DNA from: Nitrospinota bacterium | GTDB taxonomy: Bacteria; Nitrospinota; Nitrospinia; UBA9942 | DNA length: 54,793 nucleotides | Assembly (NCBI GenBank): GCA_003489165.1 | Contig: DNJG01000007.1 | Location: forward strand, 1 to 54,793 | Reading direction: 5' to 3' | In this document: positions 50,686 to 54,793 of the stretch, piece by piece | Numbering within the stretch: position 1 is the stretch's first letter | How the letters are laid out: every line of letters begins with the position of its first letter | Translations under genes and position numbers: made by a program | The notes under the pieces: model-generated | What the model was told of the DNA's origin: nothing | Seen by the model: only the letters and a program-made list of their open reading frames with translations | Database searches by the model: none

Positions 50686-52662
50686 ATGCACGAACACCAT
50701 CTTAAATCTGAAGAGGCTGTAAACGGGGCATCCACAATTGTCCTCCTCGGCAACCCTAATGTAGGGAAGAGTGTAATATTTGGCTTGCTGACAGGGAAGT
50801 ATGTGGATGTATCAAATTATCCCGGCACGACTGTAGAGGTAAGTAAGGGAATTATGCCGTTCCATAAGAATGGCAAATTGGTGCTGATTGACAGCCCCGG
50901 AGTAAACAGCCTCATACCGAGGTCTGAAGATGAGAGGATAACGAGGGATATATTGCTTGATAAGAAACATGAAGGGGTCGTTCAGGTTGTTGATACAAAG
51001 AATCTTAAGAGAGGTCTCCTCATAACCCTTCAGCTTGCAGAGGCTGGAATTCCTATTATTCAGGTGCTCAATATATATGACGAGGCTACTGAGAGGGGAA
51101 TAGAGGTAAATAGAGGAAAGCTGGCGGGTATATTGGGCACAAGGGTAATACCGATGGTGGCAACAGAGAGAATGGGGCTGTCTGACTTAAAAAGGGATAT
51201 TAATAACCTTCGTAAATCTTCTATTAAAACCAATTTTAATGAGCATATAGAAAATGCAATAAAAGAACTTTCGGCAATCCTTCCTGAGACATATATATCA
51301 AAAAGGGGCTTATGCCTCATGCTCCTATCAGGAGATGATACCATTATCACAAAACTTAAAGAGATGTCGCCTGATTTGGATTTAACCAGTGTTAAGAAAA
51401 TCATTGACGGGACACAGAATCATTTTAAAGACCCGTTAAGCTATGTAATACAGAGAGAGAGGCAGGCTGTAATAGAAGATATATATAATAAATGTGTAAA
51501 GAGTGAGGGTGGGACAGCAGCAGTAATCAGGACAAAGATTGGCAACTACTCCATGCACCCTGTATGGGGCATTCCGATACTCCTATTCGTGCTGTATTTT
51601 ATGTATAAGCTCGTAGGTGAATTTGGTGCCGGAGTGGTTGTAGATTTCATGGAAGAGACCATCTTCGGCCAATACATAAATCCGTGGTTTACAATTCTCA
51701 TAGACTCCATCATACCAATCCAGATTGTCCACGATGCTTTTGTTGGAGAATACGGAATAATCACCATGGGCGTTACTTATGCCGTATCTATAGTCCTGCC
51801 GATTGTAAGTTTTTTCTTTATCTTCTTCGGCACTTTGGAGGATTCAGGCTACCTGCCGAGGCTAACGGTAATGTCAAACAAGGCATTCAAAAAGATGGGA
51901 CTGAGCGGAAAGGCTGTTCTGCCGATGGTTCTGGGGCTGGGATGCGATACTATGGCTACACTTACTGTGAGAATCCTTGAAACGAGAAAGGAGAGGATTA
52001 TTGCAACACTCCTGCTTGCCCTCGGAATCCCATGCTCAGCCCAATTGGGTGTTGTCATGGGGATGCTCGGCGGGATTTCAGAGAGGGCACTGTTTTTTAT
52101 TGTAATCACTGTCCTTCTCCAGCTTTTGATAGTAGGGTATCTGGCATCAAAGGTTGTCCCGGGAAAATCATCAGATTTTTTCATGGAACTGCCCCCTATC
52201 AGAATTCCAAAATTTTCAAATATCTTAAGAAAGACATATTACAGGGTAAAGTGGTTTTTAAAAGAGGCTGTGCCGCTATTTATTATAGGGACATTCAGTC
52301 TATTTATTCTGGACAGGCTCGGTCTGTTGAGGATTATAGAGAAGATAGCAAATCCTGTTGTAACTGGAATTCTTGGACTGCCTGACAAGGCTACATGGGC
52401 ATTTATCGTGGGATTTTTAAGAAGGGATTATGGTGCGGCGGGATTATTTAATCTTCAAAAAAACAATCAGCTTGATTTGATTCAGACAACTGTTGGCGTT
52501 GCAGTTATGATACTTTTTGTCCCCTGCCTCGCAAACTTCCTTGTAATAATAAAAGAGCAGGGTTTAAAAAGGGCGGCAATGATTGTATCTTTCATATTCT
52601 TCTATGCAGTATTTGTAGGGTGGATTTTGAATCTACTCCTTCACAGTATCAGAATCCTCTGA
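50686..52662 (+). CDS. feoB: Ferrous iron transporter
   Basis: 658 residues from the ATG at 50686 (GGGG six bases upstream); a TTG at 50674 is less likely. The G domain has GNPNVGKSVIFG, DSPGVNSL, and NIYD; the Gate regions PVWGIPILLFVLYF and VLPMVLGLGCDTMAT follow with about ten membrane helices. No FeoA domain or gene is visible nearby. The Fur box fits iron control. Confidence 0.93.
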   Translation: MHEHHLKSEEAVNGASTIVLLGNPNVGKSVIFGLLTGKYVDVSNYPGTTVEVSKGIMPFHKNGKLVLIDSPGVNSLIPRSEDERITRDILLDKKHEGVVQVVDTKNLKRGLLITLQLAEAGIPIIQVLNIYDEATERGIEVNRGKLAGILGTRVIPMVATERMGLSDLKRDINNLRKSSIKTNFNEHIENAIKELSAILPETYISKRGLCLMLLSGDDTIITKLKEMSPDLDLTSVKKIIDGTQNHFKDPLSYVIQRERQAVIEDIYNKCVKSEGGTAAVIRTKIGNYSMHPVWGIPILLFVLYFMYKLVGEFGAGVVVDFMEETIFGQYINPWFTILIDSIIPIQIVHDAFVGEYGIITMGVTYAVSIVLPIVSFFFIFFGTLEDSGYLPRLTVMSNKAFKKMGLSGKAVLPMVLGLGCDTMATLTVRILETRKERIIATLLLALGIPCSAQLGVVMGMLGGISERALFFIVITVLLQLLIVGYLASKVVPGKSSDFFMELPPIRIPKFSNILRKTYYRVKWFLKEAVPLFIIGTFSLFILDRLGLLRIIEKIANPVVTGILGLPDKATWAFIVGFLRRDYGAAGLFNLQKNNQLDLIQTTVGVAVMILFVPCLANFLVIIKEQGLKRAAMIVSFIFFYAVFVGWILNLLLHSIRIL

Positions 52663-52676
52663 TAAAAAGTTACTTC

Positions 52677-53900
52677 TCATAATTTCTGAGGCACAATTTT
52701 TACAAATCTCTTTTTCCCTATCTTAAGTATATATTCACCTCGCCTTAACTTCTTCTCTATATCTGTCACCCTCTCTCCATTTACAGTAACCGCCCCTTCT
52801 TTAATTAATCTCCTTGCCTCTGAACCGCTTGTTGGCGGAACTGTTGTAGATATTATACGCGGCAGCCACAGTTCATCTCCATCCCACTTTAATTCTACAA
52901 CAGGCATATCATCCGGAAGCTCCCTCTGGCTGAATACTTTTTCAAATTCCCTCTGTGCATCAGATGCCTCAACCTCACTATGAAATCTCCGAATAATCTC
53001 ACTTGCCAGTTTCTTTTTTAGTTCCATAGGATGTATGGAACCATCATTTATTCCCTTTTTAAATTTCTCAAGTTCATCCATACTAATATCACTCAGGAGT
53101 TCATAATATCTCACCATCAGCTCATCCGATATTGACATTATCTTTCCAAACATTTCCTTCGGAGATTCTGTTATGCCTATATAATTGCCAAGACTCTTAC
53201 TCATCTTTTGCACTCCATCTGTCCCCTCTAAGAGAGGCATCATAACAACCACCTGTTCCTCCACCCCCATTGTTTTCTGCATATGTCTTCCCATAAGGAG
53301 ATTAAAACGCTGGTCAGTCCCGCCTAATTCTATATCAGCCTTTAAATAAACAGAATCATAAGCCTGAAACAGCGGGTAATAGAATTCAAGTATAGTTATC
53401 TCCTGCTGACTGGCAAACCGTTTTTTAAAATCTTCTCTCTCAAGCATCCTTGCTACTGTCCGCATTGCACCAAGAGATACAACTTCCATTGCACTCATTT
53501 TTTCAAACCATTCACTATTAAATCGTACCTGGGTTTTTTTGGGGTCAAGGATTTTAAATATCTGTTCTTTATAGGTTTCGGCATTTTTCAATACATCTTC
53601 CCTTGTTAACGGCTTTCTTGTTTCAGACCTTCCTGTTGGGTCTCCAATTATTCCGGTAAAATCACCGATTAAAAATATCACCTCATGCCCCAACTCCTGA
53701 AACTGCCTCATCTTATGGATTAATACCGTATGCCCAAGATGAATATCAGGTGCAGTTGGGTCAAATCCTGCCTTAACCTTAAGGGGAACACCTGTAGAGA
53801 TTGATTTTTCAAGCTTTTTCACAAGCTCATCGTCCGTTATAATCTCTACAGTCCCTCTTTTTATGATTTTAAGCTGCTCTTTAATGTCTTTAGTTGACAT
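52677..53900 (-). CDS. tyrS: Tyrosyl-tRNA synthetase
   Basis: About 407 residues from the ATG at 53900 (an in-frame TTG at 53921 is weaker). HLGHTVLIHKM is the HIGH-type motif, KMSKS reads VQKMSKSLGNYIG, and a C-terminal S4 domain (EARRLIKEGAVTVNGERVT) binds tRNA. It is of the TyrZ-like second class. It converges with feoB, 14 bp apart. Confidence 0.96.
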   Translation of the reverse strand: MSTKDIKEQLKIIKRGTVEIITDDELVKKLEKSISTGVPLKVKAGFDPTAPDIHLGHTVLIHKMRQFQELGHEVIFLIGDFTGIIGDPTGRSETRKPLTREDVLKNAETYKEQIFKILDPKKTQVRFNSEWFEKMSAMEVVSLGAMRTVARMLEREDFKKRFASQQEITILEFYYPLFQAYDSVYLKADIELGGTDQRFNLLMGRHMQKTMGVEEQVVVMMPLLEGTDGVQKMSKSLGNYIGITESPKEMFGKIMSISDELMVRYYELLSDISMDELEKFKKGINDGSIHPMELKKKLASEIIRRFHSEVEASDAQREFEKVFSQRELPDDMPVVELKWDGDELWLPRIISTTVPPTSGSEARRLIKEGAVTVNGERVTDIEKKLRRGEYILKIGKKRFVKIVPQKL

Positions 53901-53981
53901 AGTGATATAATTAAAAGTCAAAGTTCAAGCGAAGATAACAGAAGAAGGGGTTGAAGGGTTAATAGTTTAAGCACTCAATTT

Positions 53982-54254
53982 TCATTTCACCTTAATCTTC
54001 AGTCCTTTTATTTTTTTTCTGAGTGTATTTCGGTTTATGCCTAATATTTCCGATGTCTTTACCTGATTTCCTTTGGTCTCATCAAGAACCATTTTTATGA
54101 GGGGCTCTTCAACAAGATTGATTATTGTGCCATATAAATTACCATTATCTAAATGCTTCATTTTGGATAGATGTTTTTGGAGTTTGCTTTTGAGGACATC
54201 TTCAAATGTGCAGCCACACCCCTCTTTTTCTTTTGCCTCACGAATCTCTTTCAT
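53982..54254 (-). CDS. Fis-type DNA-binding protein
   Basis: 90 residues. The C-terminal helix-turn-helix VKTSEILGINRNTLRKKIKG matches Fis and the DNA-binding tails of NtrC-type activators, and the helical VEEPLIKMVLDETKGNQ dimer region is complete. It lacks an AAA+ domain. It could be a nucleoid protein; it is not by itself a sigma-54 activator. Confidence 0.88.
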   Translation of the reverse strand: MKEIREAKEKEGCGCTFEDVLKSKLQKHLSKMKHLDNGNLYGTIINLVEEPLIKMVLDETKGNQVKTSEILGINRNTLRKKIKGLKIKVK

Positions 54255-54453
54255 AAAAATAACCTGCCCGTCATTGATGCTAAATTTTGAAACGATTTTA
54301 CCTCATAGGGTAAAAGGGGTATAAATTTACTAAATCAACTTTTGATTTAACCGAGGAATGAATAATATTATCAAAATTAATAACCTTGTCAAGAACAAAA
54401 ATATTTAGTTTTTAAAATCTGTGATAGAATACAGACTTACGCCAAATAGAGAT
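54255..54453. other. Divergent intergenic region
   Basis: About 200 bp of AT-rich DNA between the Fis-type gene and the repeat ahead of the glycosyltransferase. It should hold both promoters, but I see no strong consensus. Confidence 0.35.
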
Positions 54454-54638
54454 GAACAAAAACCTGATTAAACCACTGAGACACTGAGGCACAGAGAGAA
54501 ACAAAAACAAAAAAGATTAAGGAGAAAGGGAGAAGATGGAGAGATAGAGAAAAGGGAAAATAAAATATTTTTTCTACTCCCCATTTCTCTTTATTGTTTT
54601 CCTCTGTGTCTCCGTGCCTGTGCAAATTTTTATAATTT
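54454..54638. repeat. Palindromic repeat, copy C
   Basis: Shares the left end GAACAAAAACCTGATTAA and right end GCAAATTTTTATAATTT with copies A and B, with arms AACCACTGAGACACTGAGG and CCTCTGTGTCTCCGTGCC. The interior is unrelated (AAGATTAAGGAGAAAGGGAG). Confidence 0.85.
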
Positions 54639-54645
54639 CCTTTAC

Positions 54646-54793
54646 ATGAACGAGCTAAACTCAAAAAACATATTAATTGTAAGAATAGGTGCGGTGGGAG
54701 ATGTGCTGATGGCAACACCGCTTGTATCAGCCATTCGGAGGGCATACCCTGACTCTCATATCGGATTTTTTACATCCCATTATGCTATGCCGC
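54646..54793 (+). CDS. Glycosyltransferase family 9 (heptosyltransferase-like), 3' truncated
   Basis: The first 49 codons are visible: ILIVRIGAVGDVLMATPL and VSAIRRAYPDSHIGFFTS. This is the N-terminal signature of ADP-heptose:LPS heptosyltransferases. The rest lies outside the window. It begins 8 bp behind a palindromic repeat. Confidence 0.85.
   Translation, partial: MNELNSKNILIVRIGAVGDVLMATPLVSAIRRAYPDSHIGFFTSHYAMP

Noticed and set aside
53982..54254. The Fis-type gene as the sigma-54 activator for the NosZ-like operon
   Set aside because: It has only the DNA-binding and dimer part, without the AAA+ domain needed to activate sigma-54 polymerase.
54437..54745. Minus-strand frame rich in Leu-Ser-Cys before the glycosyltransferase
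   Set aside because: It is translation of the palindromic repeat and of the antisense of a real gene.

Overview
This window carries an AT-rich chromosomal segment of a Gram-negative, anaerobic or facultatively anaerobic bacterium. The evidence is a TonB-dependent receptor, an LPS-type glycosyltransferase, lipoproteins, a MetV-MetF pair of the acetogen/anaerobe type, a ferredoxin-type sulfite reductase, FeoB, a cytochrome b complex next to a nitrous-oxide-reductase-like protein, and a bacterial type A RNase P RNA. The mixture resembles uncultured Nitrospirota/Desulfobacterota-like genomes, but I cannot assign a phylum from the sequence alone.

Layout. (1) 1-7.7 kb: 3' part of valS, a COG1313 radical SAM gene directly behind tRNA-Leu, metV-metF, and a glmU-glmS pair in which both genes are abnormal. 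(2) 7.9-14.5 kb, plus strand: an assimilatory sulfate operon (cysD, cysNC, siroheme/4Fe-4S sulfite reductase, TusA-like carrier, cysH, PiT-type permease, second TusA-like carrier). (3) 14.5-26.6 kb, minus strand: RNase P RNA split by an inserted repeat, a zinc-ribbon coiled-coil protein, a TlpA-like thioredoxin, a giant membrane spermidine-synthase-like protein, two Vgb-type beta-propellers, a split cytochrome b/c, a lipoprotein, a divergent NosZ-like protein and a small exported protein. The last two lie behind a sigma-54-type promoter with two upstream 16-bp sites. (4) 26.9-31.9 kb: B12 uptake operon (btuB-btuF-btuC-btuD) behind a cobalamin riboswitch. (5) 31.9-39.8 kb, plus strand: IS3-family remnant, rsmI, tetrapyrrole genes (cobA-hemD fusion, hemB), an aldehyde dehydrogenase, two radical SAM genes including queE. 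(6) 39.8-47.7 kb, minus strand: HU, parvulin, tRNA-Ala, metG, ymdB, rny, a formyl-THF cyclo-ligase, a probable 6S RNA, zapA and a zapB-like gene. (7) 47.7-54.8 kb: mtaB, SAM hydroxide adenosyltransferase, NicO-type transporter, Fur-box-controlled feoB, tyrS, a Fis-type protein and the start of a glycosyltransferase.

How the parts may work together. The most unusual region is 16.4-26.6 kb. The NosZ-like protein has a CuA-like C-terminal motif and most CuZ-type histidines, but the ligand pattern is altered. None of nosD, nosF, nosY or nosL is present; instead there are exported propellers, a cytochrome b/c pair, a thioredoxin and the membrane spermidine-synthase-like protein. This looks like an alternative respiratory or copper-enzyme system. 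The second unusual theme is a family of palindromic word-like repeats scattered through intergenic DNA. They have also entered genes: the RNase P RNA, loops of membrane proteins, QueE, and two signal peptides that appear to be encoded by repeat sequence.
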